A stretch of DNA of 64,000 nucleotides from [Clostridium] symbiosum ATCC 14940 (GCF_000466485.1 NZ_KE992850.1:1-64000); one strand, 5' to 3'. Shown: positions 8,527 to 17,068, counted from the stretch's first letter. Program-made: numbers and translations. The notes: a model not told the origin generated them from the sequence alone.

Positions 8527-9041
8527 TGACGGCGGCGAAACAGAATTTCAGAAAACTGGGAGGACTTTTTATTGCAGTACTCCTGTATTACATCATCCAT
8601 GAAGGGGCCCATCTTCTCCTTGCCCTGCTGTTCGGCACATTCCGGCAGATTAAGTTTATTGGAATGGGTATCCAGATTGATACGTATCGGGAACAGATGA
8701 ATCAGGTACAGACTGCCGCTTTCTGTATCGCAGGGGCTGCGGCAACAACAGCGGCCGGCTGGATGCTGCTCCTTGCGACGGACAGAATTCTGGAGAGCCG
8801 GTCCCTTACATTCCGGGCGGCGGCTTTTTATACTACGCTAGTATTTCTTTTAAATGATCCCTTTTATCTGTCAATTCTTTATCCCTATGTAGGCGGCGGT
8901 GACATGAACGGGATCAGGCTGCTTATACCGGAACTGCCTGCGAGAGTATTTTTTGCCCTGTTACTAATCACTCATCTGATGATTATTGCCAGGTATTTAT
9001 ATCCGGTATATAAGAAAGCATTTGTTGATTCACTAAAATAA
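8523..9041 (+). CDS. Membrane protein with HExxH motif, M50-like putative metalloprotease
   Basis: 172 residues with four or five hydrophobic segments (~13-38, 62-85, 97-120, 135-160). The first segment carries YYIIHEGAHLL (H26, E27, H30), a zinc-protease HExxH within a membrane helix as in site-2 proteases. A second polar motif GGGDMNG (D127) follows the third segment and resembles the third zinc ligand region of M50 proteins (usually LDG-like). It is shorter than typical site-2 proteases. Overlaps the XRE gene by 4 bases. Function as a protease is inferred from motifs only. Confidence 0.65.
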   Translation: MMTAAKQNFRKLGGLFIAVLLYYIIHEGAHLLLALLFGTFRQIKFIGMGIQIDTYREQMNQVQTAAFCIAGAAATTAAGWMLLLATDRILESRSLTFRAAAFYTTLVFLLNDPFYLSILYPYVGGGDMNGIRLLIPELPARVFFALLLITHLMIIARYLYPVYKKAFVDSLK

Positions 9042-9083
9042 GAGATGCCCCGCAAAGGGGGAGGCAGCAAACTGCCATTTTCC

Positions 9084-9141
9084 TTGACGCAATGGCTCAC
9101 GTATGTTATTATCTACAATAGACCGACCGTCGGTCTATTGT
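9084..9141 (+). promoter_or_regulatory. TetR-family promoter with perfect palindromic operator
   Basis: TTGACG (9084-9089), 17-base spacer, TATTAT (9107-9112). The operator at 9115-9141 is a perfect 13+1+13 palindrome, ACAATAGACCGAC-C-GTCGGTCTATTGT, covering the expected transcription start. The GACCGAC/GTCGGTC core is the well-known site type for TetR regulators that control neighbouring ABC permeases. Its position predicts tight autorepression and control of the three-gene operon. Confidence 0.85.
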
Positions 9142-9153
9142 AGGAGGATAAGT

Positions 9154-9807
9154 ATGAGAGTAATAAAGGACGCCGATGTGCGGAAAAATGAGATATTGGA
9201 TGCGGCTACGATTCTATTTGCCGAAAAAGGAGCCGATCATACAAGCGTTGCTGATATTATGACGGCTGTAGGTATCGCGAAAGGAACGCTGTACCATCAT
9301 TTTAAGTCAAAAGAGGAAATAATGGATGCGCTGATTGAGCGTCAGACCTCCGTTCTGCTTAAAAAAGCTAAAATGGCAGCCGGAGATCAAAGCATGCCGG
9401 TAAATGAGAGAATGCTCCGCACTGTCCTGGCCCTTCACATGGACACGGAACAGACGGAGGGGAGGGAAATGATACGGCATCTGCACGAGCCTCAAAATGC
9501 ACTCATGCACGAGAAGACAAAGCGGGTTATCTTCAGACAGGTGCCTGCCATAATGGCCGGCATTGTCGAGGACGGAATCGCGCAAGGCATTTTTGATGCA
9601 CCGTATCCTCTGGAATCCATGGAGATGGCACTGTGCTATCTGGATGTGATGCTGGATGACAATATATTAAAACTCGGTAAGACACAGCGTTCGGAAAAAA
9701 TCAGGGCTTTCCTCTGTCTGCTGGAACGCCTTCTCGGGGCTGAATCAGGGGAGCTTACGGAGCTTGAAGCAGCATTTCAGGCAAATGAAAGCAAAAGCAG
9801 CATATGA
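9154..9807 (+). CDS. TetR/AcrR-family repressor of the adjacent ABC exporter
   Basis: 217 residues from the ATG at 9154 with AGGAGGA nearby; the upstream ATG at 9103 lies inside the promoter and cannot be used. The N-terminal HTH (~8-55) reads RKNEILDAATILFAEKG then TSVADIMTAVGIAKGTLYHHFKSK, a canonical TetR signature. The C-terminal ligand domain is unassigned. The stop overlaps the permease start by 4 bases. It presumably binds the 27-base palindrome upstream; the inducer is unknown but is likely a substrate of the transporter. Confidence 0.92.
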   Translation: MRVIKDADVRKNEILDAATILFAEKGADHTSVADIMTAVGIAKGTLYHHFKSKEEIMDALIERQTSVLLKKAKMAAGDQSMPVNERMLRTVLALHMDTEQTEGREMIRHLHEPQNALMHEKTKRVIFRQVPAIMAGIVEDGIAQGIFDAPYPLESMEMALCYLDVMLDDNILKLGKTQRSEKIRAFLCLLERLLGAESGELTELEAAFQANESKSSI

Positions 9808-12158
9808 GCCGTTTAAAGCGTATAAGCCATAAGAATGCGGTATGCTGCAGAATGATCCGGAAGAACCTCTCAGGAAATAAGGCGGTTTCACTTATTACGA
9901 TGCTTTTTATCGCTGCCGCCTCCATGCTGCTTTCGCTTTCGGCTCTTCTCACGGCAAACCTGGCCGGAGCGGTGGAACAGCTTATGATGGATGCCCAGAC
10001 GCCACATTTTATGCAGATGCATACCGGCGACCCGGGCATAACAAAGCTGGAAGCCTTTGCAAAAGATAATGCCAATGTGGCGGATTTTCAGGTTCTGAAT
10101 TTTTTGAATCTCAATAACGCTCATATAAGCATCGGAGGAAATTCCCTTGCCGGCAGCGTACAGGATAATGGTGTCTGCGTCCAGAGCGGCCGGTTCGATT
10201 TCCTTCTCGGCCCGGATAACCAGCCGGTGAGACCGGGAAGGGGTGAAATCTATGTTCCTGTCTGTTATTACAAGAATGGGGTGGCAAAGGCGGGCGATAA
10301 AGCCGTCCTGTCCGGCCATATTTTTACCGTAGCCGGATTCGTGAGGGATTCCCAGATGAATTCTTCCCTTGCATCCTCTAAACGCTTTGTTGTGAGCGAA
10401 GCGGATTACTCCCTGTTAGAACCCCTTGGCACCGTCGAATACCTGATTGAATTCCGTCTGAAGGACTTATCAGGCCTCGGCACTTTTGAGGCGGCTTACA
10501 GTGCCGCCGGGCTTGCATCCAACGGGCCTGCGCTCACCTGGCCCCTGTTTCGGATGATAAGCGCCGTTTCAGACGGTATTATGATTGCTGTTATTGTATT
10601 GGTGGGCATTCTTGTCATCTTTATTGCACTGCTTTGTGTCCGTTTTACGCTTCTGGCCAAAATCGAGGACGATTACCGGGAGATTGGAGTTATGAAGGCA
10701 GTCGGAATGCGGGTAACCGACATCAGGAGGATTTACCTGGCGGTTTATGGGTTTCTTGCCGCCGCCGGAAGCGCTGCCGGATTCCTGCTTTCAATTTTGC
10801 TGCTGAAACCGCTGCGTGAGGGCATCCGGCTGAATCTTGGCGACGGAGGAGGCGGGGCGTCCTCTCTGCTGGCCGGATTGGTCGGTGCGGCGCTTGTATT
10901 TCTGTTAATTCTTCTGTATGTTAACTGGAACCTGCGGCGTTTCCATCAGATTTCTGCCGTACAGGCAATCAGGTTTGGCTGCAGAACCGGTGCGTCGGAC
11001 GGCTTCAGAGTGGTTAGGCTGTCAAATAAAAGCAGATGTTCGGTGAACTTTCTGCTTGCGATAAATGATGTCCTTGCCAGAAAACGGCTTTATGCCACGA
11101 TGCTGTTTGTTATTATGCTGTCAAGCTTTATCATGATTGTGCCCCAGAATCTGTACCATACTATTTCTGGAGAAGATTTTGTCACATATATTGGAGTTGG
11201 GGATTGTGACCTCAGGCTCGATATCCGGCAGACCGGCCAAATCGAAGATAAGACGGCGGAAGTAGGAGCGTTTATGAGAGAGGACCCGGAAATTGCAGAC
11301 TATGCCCTCTTTGTCTCAAAGACTTACCAGATCAGGACGGAGGATGGAGCGGCCGAAAACCTGAAGGTAGAACTTGGAGAGCATACCGCATTCCCCCTCC
11401 GGTACGCGTCCGGCACAATGCCGGCTAAGGAGAGTGATATCGCCTTATCGGCGCTCAACGCGAAAGAGCTGGGGAAAAATATCGGCGATACAATTATCCT
11501 GCTGTCGCCTGACGGGGAACGCAGCCTTACAGTCTGCGGTATCTATTCGGACATCACAAACGGCGGAAAGACCGCAAAGGCCGCTTTCGCGGATCGTTCA
11601 AAGGAAGCAGAGTGGAGCATCGTCTGCGCCAATCTGGCCGATAAGAGCATGCTGTCCCGCATTAACCTGAAGTACTCAAAGAAATTTCCTTATGCGAAAA
11701 TTTCGGGAATAGATGAATATATGGCGCAGACCTTCGGCCAGACACTCCGTTCCGTGCGCTCAGCCTCTCTGTCTGCCGGCCTGTCGGCGGCGGTAATCAC
11801 CCTGCTGGTGACCCTGCTGTTTATGAAGCTTTTAGTGGCAAAAGACCGGTATTCCATTTCCGTACTGCGGGCCATAGGCTATACCCGATCCGATATCGGC
11901 CTCCAGTATGCGTGGCGTGCGGTATCTGTTCTGAGCATAGGGATTATCTTGGGAACCGTGTTGGCCGGAACTCTTGGGGAAAATCTGGCTGCCGCCGCGA
12001 TATCCTCATTCGGAGCAGAAACCTTCCGGTTTACAGTCGATCCGCTATCCACTTATTTTCTTTCCCCGCTGATTCTGCTTCTCACCGCTCTGTTAGCGGT
12101 GGTACTGGGCACATCCCGTGCGGGCGACGTCAAATTATTTGAATCCATAAAGGAGTAG
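9804..12158 (+). CDS. ABC transporter permease, FtsX/MacB type
   Basis: 784 residues. The first membrane helix is near 30-52, then a ~200-residue extracytoplasmic domain, an FtsX core (~250-400) with IGVMKAVGMRVTDIRRIYL coupling motif, a fourth helix linking to a second long outer domain (~440-630), and a second FtsX core at the C-terminus with SVLRAIGYTRSDIGLQYA. This double-FtsX layout belongs to exporters that move peptides, lipids or drugs out, or drive envelope processes, rather than importers. Translated from the overlapping TetR stop; the ATPase follows after two bases. Substrate unknown. Confidence 0.9.
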   Translation: MSRLKRISHKNAVCCRMIRKNLSGNKAVSLITMLFIAAASMLLSLSALLTANLAGAVEQLMMDAQTPHFMQMHTGDPGITKLEAFAKDNANVADFQVLNFLNLNNAHISIGGNSLAGSVQDNGVCVQSGRFDFLLGPDNQPVRPGRGEIYVPVCYYKNGVAKAGDKAVLSGHIFTVAGFVRDSQMNSSLASSKRFVVSEADYSLLEPLGTVEYLIEFRLKDLSGLGTFEAAYSAAGLASNGPALTWPLFRMISAVSDGIMIAVIVLVGILVIFIALLCVRFTLLAKIEDDYREIGVMKAVGMRVTDIRRIYLAVYGFLAAAGSAAGFLLSILLLKPLREGIRLNLGDGGGGASSLLAGLVGAALVFLLILLYVNWNLRRFHQISAVQAIRFGCRTGASDGFRVVRLSNKSRCSVNFLLAINDVLARKRLYATMLFVIMLSSFIMIVPQNLYHTISGEDFVTYIGVGDCDLRLDIRQTGQIEDKTAEVGAFMREDPEIADYALFVSKTYQIRTEDGAAENLKVELGEHTAFPLRYASGTMPAKESDIALSALNAKELGKNIGDTIILLSPDGERSLTVCGIYSDITNGGKTAKAAFADRSKEAEWSIVCANLADKSMLSRINLKYSKKFPYAKISGIDEYMAQTFGQTLRSVRSASLSAGLSAAVITLLVTLLFMKLLVAKDRYSISVLRAIGYTRSDIGLQYAWRAVSVLSIGIILGTVLAGTLGENLAAAAISSFGAETFRFTVDPLSTYFLSPLILLLTALLAVVLGTSRAGDVKLFESIKE

Positions 12159-12160
12159 AT

Positions 12161-12919
12161 ATGAACCAATTGTTAGCCGGCATTGAAATTATCAAATCCC
12201 TGGGAAACGGAGCTGAAAAGCGAAGCGTGCTTAACAGGGTATCCATTGAGATCGGAGAGGGAGAGTTTGTATCGGTTATGGGCCCCTCTGGTTCCGGAAA
12301 ATCCACGCTGCTTTATACTCTGAGCGGCATGGAACCTATAGACAGCGGAAAAGTAATCTTTGAGAATCAGAAGCTGTCGGAATTGTCCGATGACGAGCTT
12401 TCTGATTTGCGCAGAAACAGAATGGGCTTTGTCTTCCAGCAGCCAACCCTGTTAAAAAATCTGAGTATATTGGACAATATCCTTTTGCCGCAGATGCGGG
12501 ACAACCGCAGAAATATAAAAAAACTTACGGAGAAAGCCGAAATGCTGATGAAACAGATGGGTATCGGTGAGCTTAAGGACAGGGAGATTACTCAGGCCTC
12601 CGGCGGCCAGCTCCAGCGGGCGGGCATCTGCCGCGCTCTGTTGGGCGGCCCGGGAATCATATTTGGAGATGAACCGACCGGAGCTTTAAATACAAAGGCG
12701 GCCCGTGAAATTATGGAGCTTTTTACCCGGATTAATAAGGACGGCACCGCAATTCTGCTGGTCACACATGATCCCGGTATTGCGGCCAGAACAGAACGGG
12801 TCCTGTTCCTGTGCGACGGCGCAATCGCAAGTGAATGCAGGCTGTCTAAGTTTTCCGGTAAAAACCTGGAGGAACGGACACGTACGGTCACACAGCTTAT
12901 GCAGCGGATCGGTATTTAA
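12161..12919 (+). CDS. ABC transporter ATP-binding protein (MacB/LolD type)
   Basis: 252 residues. Walker A is GPSGSGKSTL near 45, Q-loop FVFQQPTLL, signature ASGGQLQRAG (variant of LSGGQ with Ala), Walker B GIIFGDEPTG, D-loop ALN and H-loop VTHD. These features fit the MacB/LolD group that energises FtsX-type permeases. A C-terminal tail of ~25 residues extends past the core. Last gene of the TetR-permease-ATPase operon; a terminator follows about 60 bases later. Confidence 0.93.
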   Translation: MNQLLAGIEIIKSLGNGAEKRSVLNRVSIEIGEGEFVSVMGPSGSGKSTLLYTLSGMEPIDSGKVIFENQKLSELSDDELSDLRRNRMGFVFQQPTLLKNLSILDNILLPQMRDNRRNIKKLTEKAEMLMKQMGIGELKDREITQASGGQLQRAGICRALLGGPGIIFGDEPTGALNTKAAREIMELFTRINKDGTAILLVTHDPGIAARTERVLFLCDGAIASECRLSKFSGKNLEERTRTVTQLMQRIGI

Positions 12920-12980
12920 TCCGGCTATGAAAGCTGCCGGGAGGGAGCAGCAACGAAAGGATTCTTTAGATTCCACAAGA

Positions 12981-13016
12981 GGGCACTGAAAACAGCATTT
13001 TTCAGTGTCCTTTTTT
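12981..13016 (+). terminator. Terminator of the TetR-ABC operon
   Basis: Twelve-base stem GGGCACTGAAAA / TTTTCAGTGTCC with one wobble pair, followed by TTTTTT. It is immediately followed by two further inverted repeats (13017-13044, an ATTTAACAGGA stem, and about 13050-13077, a CCGCTC/GAGCGG stem) and a REP-like copy. Confidence 0.85.
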
Positions 13017-13044
13017 ATTTAACAGGAAAGTTCTCCTGTTAAAT
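13017..13044. repeat. Perfect 11-bp inverted repeat
   Basis: ATTTAACAGGA and TCCTGTTAAAT separated by six bases. It lies directly after the operon terminator in a palindrome-dense 150-base junction before the decayed zone. Confidence 0.6.
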
Positions 13045-13096
13045 AAAAACCGCTCCGCGGAGAATATCGCGAGCGGGATTCTTTCTTGTAGACAGC

Positions 13097-13127
13097 GGTA
13101 ACCTGTGCGCGGAGCGTGCAGGTTACC
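13097..13127 (+). repeat. REP-like palindrome, copy 2 (most complete)
   Basis: Fourteen-base stem GGTAACCTGTGCGC / GCGTGCAGGTTACC around a GGA loop. This copy has the best outer pairing of the six found and can serve as family reference. Confidence 0.75.
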
Positions 13128-13159
13128 GTTTCCGGCGGTTATTTTTTGCGGTTATATAT

Positions 13160-13468
13160 TTAGTCATCGGAAAGTTCCCGTATCAGTTCCCGGATCTTCG
13201 ACTTAATCCGCTTGCGGTGTATCTCGGTATATCCCTGCTTTTCCGCCAGACGGAGCAGATATTCCCTGTAAAGCGCTACAATCTCAGGCTGGGAAATTTC
13301 GAAGATTGTAAAAGGCTTAGAAGCATGGACCAGAAGCGCCCTGTGGTTTTCTTTCACCAGAATGGCGCTTTCGTACTGGACGGGTTCTTCCAGGGGAACG
13401 AAGTGTTTTTGTCGAGATGAGAGGAGAAGTCGTGGCGTCCGGCGAATGGAGGCCCTTGCGGGAGCCAC
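13160..13468 (-). CDS. Possible truncated gene, unknown function
   Basis: A 102-codon minus-strand frame. Residues ~30-102 look protein-like (ILVKENHRALLVHASKPF, then ISQPEIVALYREYLLRLAEK and a Lys/Arg-rich helical tail), whereas the first ~25 residues overlap the receiver-domain pseudogene on the other strand and are probably not genuine. Likely a 3' fragment left by a rearrangement near 13400. I do not recognise the family; a chance frame remains possible. Confidence 0.3.
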   Translation of the reverse strand: MAPARASIRRTPRLLLSSRQKHFVPLEEPVQYESAILVKENHRALLVHASKPFTIFEISQPEIVALYREYLLRLAEKQGYTEIHRKRIKSKIRELIRELSDD

Positions 13469-13907
13469 AGCTGCCGGAGACAGCGGGGAAAGGACTTTTC
13501 ACAGGGCGACGTATCCTGATAGCGGAGGACAATGAAATCAACGCTGAAATTATTTGCAAAATCCTGCGTATGTGCGGTATAATAACTGAGGTGGAAAGCA
13601 ATGGGCCCTGGCTGTCGAAGCGTTCTTTGCCGCGGCTCCGGGAACTTACGATGCCATCCTGATGGATATCCAGATGCCGGAGATGGACGGATATGAGGCT
13701 GCCCGGACCATCCGTGCGGACTGCAGGGCCGATGCCAAAGTCATTCCCATCATCGCCATGGCTGCCAACGCATTTGAGCTGGACCTCAAAACGGCTATGG
13801 AAGCGGGGATGGATGCCCATATCGCAAAGCCCATTGATGTAAATATCCTGTATACCACCCGGAGAGAAGGGCGGAGGCTGAATATGCCAGAGACACCGGA
13901 AAGATGA
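13417..13907 (+). pseudogene. Receiver domain of a hybrid histidine kinase, frameshifted
   Basis: The first frame gives FTGRRILIAEDNEINAEIIC (acidic pair of a receiver domain) up to about 13605. The continuation AVEAFFAAAPGTYDAILMD then runs on in another frame, with the phospho-acceptor Asp in LMDIQMPEMDGYEAA and the conserved Lys in AHIAKPID. A single-base indel near 13603-13610 separates the halves. The kinase part normally found upstream is missing, so this is a decayed C-terminal remnant. It ends where the CHASE-GGDEF remnant starts. Confidence 0.75.
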
Positions 13908-14476
13908 CGCTGTCAGGCCCATATGGGCTTTCCCAGGGAGGTCTTGGGCTGGTGGCCAGAAAACCGATTTATTTAGACAATGAATGGCGGGAACATACTT
14001 TTTGGGGCTTCAGCGTGGCCGTTCTGAATGTACCGGAAATCTTTAACAGAGCAGAACTTAAAAATCTGTCAAACCGGGGTTATGCCTATCAGATATATAA
14101 GATAACGCCAGAAGATTAAATTCAAATCTTATCCGCCAATACAGAAGACGATATGTCGAGATCGATTGAAGGCAGCATATCGGTTCCCAATGGAACGTGG
14201 TTTTTTAAAATGATGCCGAAAACAGGGAGGTTCATGTAAAAATATTATGTTGGAAAGTATTGCGGCGGTGCTAATCGATGTGCTGTTTATCCTGCTGGTG
14301 TACGGGGGATGGACCATCCTGCGGATATTGCCAGGCCCTATCTGGTATCGGGCATTACATTGTATCCGGGCGTCATCTGCGGTTTTTCGAGGTATCCGGA
14401 TGAACAGTCGGAGATTGAACATTTACTTCGGTAGGCAGACAGAAAGATGTATGAGATGAAATACCGGCAGTCTTAA
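13904..14476 (+). pseudogene. Decayed CHASE-GGDEF diguanylate cyclase
   Basis: The first open part (to 14119) resembles a CHASE sensor domain: LSQGGLGLVARKPIYL, then WGFSVAVLNVPEIF and YAYQIYKITPED. After the stop, codons in another frame still read SISVPNGTWFFKMMPK, again CHASE-like. Near the end, SGITLYPGVICGFSRYPDE, a stop, then ADRKMYEMKYRQ is the tail of a GGDEF domain. The active-site GGDEF itself and most of the cyclase domain are gone. Several stops and frame changes plus a large internal deletion make this a clear pseudogene of c-di-GMP signalling. Confidence 0.7.
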
Positions 14477-14547
14477 AATGAAGAGCATACGTCTTATAGA
14501 GCCACTATTTTGTGATGGGCCTGAAGGCGTGCGGAATGGAGATTAGA

Positions 14548-14847
14548 ATGGAAAAGTTGATGTATGTGATGCTGATTGAGAAAAGCAAGACCTATAATAA
14601 ATTAACAAAGAAGACAGTTACAGAACATGTTGAAAATATAAGAAAGCTGGACGATGAAGGAAAACTGGAAATCTGTGGTGTGTTTAAAGGCTATCCAGGA
14701 ATGGCAGGTATGTATATTCTGAAAACAGATAGCCGTGAAGAAGCAGAAGAACTTTGTAAAATGGAGCCTTTGGTTATTGGTGGATATGCAACATATAAAT
14801 TAGTTACTTTGCAAGTTGCAAATCGGGAAAATAACTACCTGCTGTAA
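14548..14847 (+). CDS. YciI-like (YCII-related) small protein
   Basis: 99 residues starting MEKLMYVMLIEKSK, with GGAG six bases before the ATG at 14548; an earlier ATG at 14512 lacks a site. The pattern of a short alpha/beta protein with GVFKGYPGMAGMYILKTDSR, then EAEELCKMEPLVIGGYA, fits the dimeric ferredoxin-like YciI fold. Family members are small enzymes or accessory proteins of mostly unknown role. It lies 14 bases before a GNAT gene and is more AT-rich than core genes, so the pair may be an acquired unit. Confidence 0.7.
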   Translation: MEKLMYVMLIEKSKTYNKLTKKTVTEHVENIRKLDDEGKLEICGVFKGYPGMAGMYILKTDSREEAEELCKMEPLVIGGYATYKLVTLQVANRENNYLL

Positions 14848-14861
14848 AATGAGAGGTTGAA

Positions 14862-15509
14862 ATGATAAAGATTAGAAATGAAAAAGAAAGCGATTACAAG
14901 GCTGTAGAAGAAATTACGAGGAAGGCCTTTTATAATCTCTATGTTCCGGGGTGTGTAGAGCATTATCTGGTTCACACCATGCGCGGACATGAGGATTTCA
15001 TACCAGAACTGGATTTTGTAATCGAACTGGACGATCAGGTGATTGGTAATATAATGTATACAAAAGCCCGGCTGGTTGATGTAGCCGGGACAGAAAAAGA
15101 AATCTTAACCTTTGGTCCGGTCAGCATTACGCCTGAATATCAGAGAATGGGTTATGGAAAGATGCTTATCGAGCATTCCTTTGAACAGGCCGTGCTGCTT
15201 GGATATGATGTAATTGTTATCCTGGGAAGTCCGATGAACTATGTGGGCCATGGCTTTAAAAGCTGTAAGAAATTGAATGTCAGCATGGAAGATGGGAGAT
15301 ATCCGGCTGCCATGATGGTGAAGGAATTGGCACCCAATCGGTTAGACGGCAGAAAATGGTTCTATTATGACAGCCCTGTTATGGCAATTTCCGAGGAAGA
15401 AGCCCGGAAGTATGACGATACATTAGAGAAAATGGAAAAGAAACATCAACCGAGTCAGGAAGAGTTTTATATTTTGAGCCATGCTTTTATTGATGACGGT
15501 GACCTGTAA
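14862..15509 (+). CDS. GNAT-family N-acetyltransferase
   Basis: 215 residues. The GNAT core shows IRNEKESDYKAVEEITRKAF at the start, a central TFGPVSITPEYQRMGYGKML acetyl-CoA motif (QRMGYGK) and a beta-bulge region IVILGSPMNYVGHGFKSC. It resembles uncharacterised acetyltransferases with a C-terminal extension. GAGAGGTTGA precedes the ATG. Its final residues (DDGDL, stop) are encoded by a REP-like palindrome, so the natural C-terminus may have been altered by that insertion. Substrate unknown. Confidence 0.85.
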   Translation: MIKIRNEKESDYKAVEEITRKAFYNLYVPGCVEHYLVHTMRGHEDFIPELDFVIELDDQVIGNIMYTKARLVDVAGTEKEILTFGPVSITPEYQRMGYGKMLIEHSFEQAVLLGYDVIVILGSPMNYVGHGFKSCKKLNVSMEDGRYPAAMMVKELAPNRLDGRKWFYYDSPVMAISEEEARKYDDTLEKMEKKHQPSQEEFYILSHAFIDDGDL

Positions 15510-15528
15510 GCGGAGCGTGCAGGTTATC
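15498..15528 (+). repeat. REP-like palindrome, copy 3, inside a gene end
   Basis: GGTGACCTGTAAGCGGAGCGTGCAGG-type copy with part of the stem changed. It provides the GNAT stop codon and sits about 10 bases before the first recognisable codons of a truncated ferredoxin gene, marking a likely rearrangement joint. Confidence 0.65.
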
Positions 15529-15538
15529 GTTGAGTAAG

Positions 15539-16034
15539 ACATGCTGCGCCAAATGCAGCAAGACTGTTGAAAAAATATGGCGCTGAAATCGTTGGCGGCT
15601 TACATCTTAAAATGCCTGATTGCATTGGCGATGAAAAACTGCTGAAAAAAACGAAAGAAGAGAATCGCATCCTTGTGAAGCAGGCTGAAGAAAAGATAAA
15701 AAAAGCGGCACAGGCATTCAAAAGCGGCCAGGCCCCGCGGGAGGGGCTTTCATTTCTATCCCACATGGCGGGATTATTTGGGCAGAGACTGTGGTTTTCT
15801 CACAAAACAAAGCATTATTCCGATAAACTGAAAATCAGTTCTGAAAAATGCGTAGGCTGCGGCGTATGTATAAAGCTGTGTCCAATGGGTAATTTGTCAG
15901 TTGAAAATCAAATGGCAGTACACCATAACCGCTGCACCATGTGTTATCGCTGCATCTGTCATTGTCCCCATCAGGCAATTACACTGTTGGGCGATACCCT
16001 GCATGAGCAGTGCAGAATTGAGAATTACCTGTAA
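15539..16034 (+). pseudogene. 5'-truncated EFR1-type flavodoxin/ferredoxin protein
   Basis: The frame begins without a start in flavodoxin-like sequence (RLLKKYGAEIVGGLHLKMPD), then a helical linker, then a two-cluster ferredoxin domain: CVGCGVCIKLCPMGNLS and CTMCYRCICHCPHQAI, i.e. two CxxCxxCxxxCP motifs. Complete EFR1-type proteins carry a ~100-residue flavodoxin half that is missing here. An ATG at 15567 could still give a 155-residue ferredoxin-domain protein, but no convincing binding site precedes it. A REP-like repeat lies at the break. Confidence 0.7.
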
Positions 16035-16134
16035 CGGGCAAATCAGGCGAATCGGGCGATTATAGTTTGCGGCAGTTTATGGAGAAGTACCGGTTAGTCC
16101 GGAATAGAGTTTACAGAGGCAGGAGGATTTACAT

Positions 16135-16593
16135 ATGGAGCGTTTTTATAAGGCACTCACAAGCGGTACAAAAAATGAAGTGTTACCCGAGGAATTTGAT
16201 TTTTTCGGGAAGCTGATCGGCAGCTGGAACATTGACTATGTTGACAACAGCACTTCCCAGGTACTCAAAGGCGAATGGCATTTTTCATGGGTCCTTGAGG
16301 GAATGGCGGTACAGGATGTGATCATTTTGCCCGGCTTTGAATACGGAACGACCCTTCGAGTCTACAACCCGGACACACACGCCTGGGATGTGGCTTATTG
16401 CTATACAGGAAGAATCATGCGGTTTGAAGCGAGAAAACAGGACGTAATTATCGTTCTTACAAACATAGAGGACGAACGGAGAAAATGGGTCTTTGCCAAA
16501 ATTGAGGACGATCGGTTTCACTGGCAGGATGTTACGGTAACAGAGGACGGTGAATGGCATGTCAAATTTGATTTATATGCCAGACGCATATAA
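16135..16593 (+). CDS. Conserved hypothetical protein, lipocalin-like beta-barrel
   Basis: 152 residues after GGAGG at good distance. Alternating hydrophobic beta strands with LIGSWNIDYVDNSTSQ, then GEWHFSWVLEGMAVQDVI and FEYGTTLRVYNPDTHAWDV suggest a small beta-barrel as in DUF1579-like proteins. No signal peptide. No catalytic motif that I can name. It lies in the accessory zone and may be acquired. Confidence 0.65.
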   Translation: MERFYKALTSGTKNEVLPEEFDFFGKLIGSWNIDYVDNSTSQVLKGEWHFSWVLEGMAVQDVIILPGFEYGTTLRVYNPDTHAWDVAYCYTGRIMRFEARKQDVIIVLTNIEDERRKWVFAKIEDDRFHWQDVTVTEDGEWHVKFDLYARRI

Positions 16594-16640
16594 TTAAGAA
16601 AGGTGATTGCCATGAAAGAACTACAGAGGCATGGCAAGCG

Positions 16641-17018
16641 ATGGCTGAAGAGCTGCATCTTTATATTTCGGCATGGTCTCATGAAGCGGTGGAAAAGGAA
16701 GAAGGTCGCTCTACGCTTGCTGAAATATGGGATAGTATGCGGGAAATTGAGTTAATGTCAAATATAGTATGGGTTCGTGTTGCTTTGCATGATGATACTC
16801 AAATTGAAGAGGGCGGAGAGAAGGAGGTATTAACTCTTGCGGGAGACTCAATCGTAATAGGTACGAACATGCAGCCGTCTGAATTAGAAAAAATGGTTAA
16901 TTTTAAATGGCTATGTTCTGACGGTGTAATTGAAATAAGTCCGACAGAATTGGACATTTATTCATGCATGCCATTCATTCCGGAGAATTTTAATTGTTTA
17001 GAGATTGTATGGGACTAA
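16641..17018 (+). CDS. Hypothetical protein, probably with altered 5' end
   Basis: 125 residues from the ATG at 16641, without a clear ribosome binding site. A good site (AAGAAAGGTG) does precede an ATG at 16612, but that frame is shifted by one base; the codons just before 16641 in the gene's own frame (TTEAWQA) look coding. A one-base indel near 16615 has therefore probably disturbed the start. Acidic soluble protein, no known family. It overlaps nothing; the HAD remnant follows. Confidence 0.45.
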   Translation: MAEELHLYISAWSHEAVEKEEGRSTLAEIWDSMREIELMSNIVWVRVALHDDTQIEEGGEKEVLTLAGDSIVIGTNMQPSELEKMVNFKWLCSDGVIEISPTELDIYSCMPFIPENFNCLEIVWD

Positions 17019-17068
17019 GCAAATTACACAAGACCATGCGTGAACTCAAAACAATCTTTTGGCAGCTG

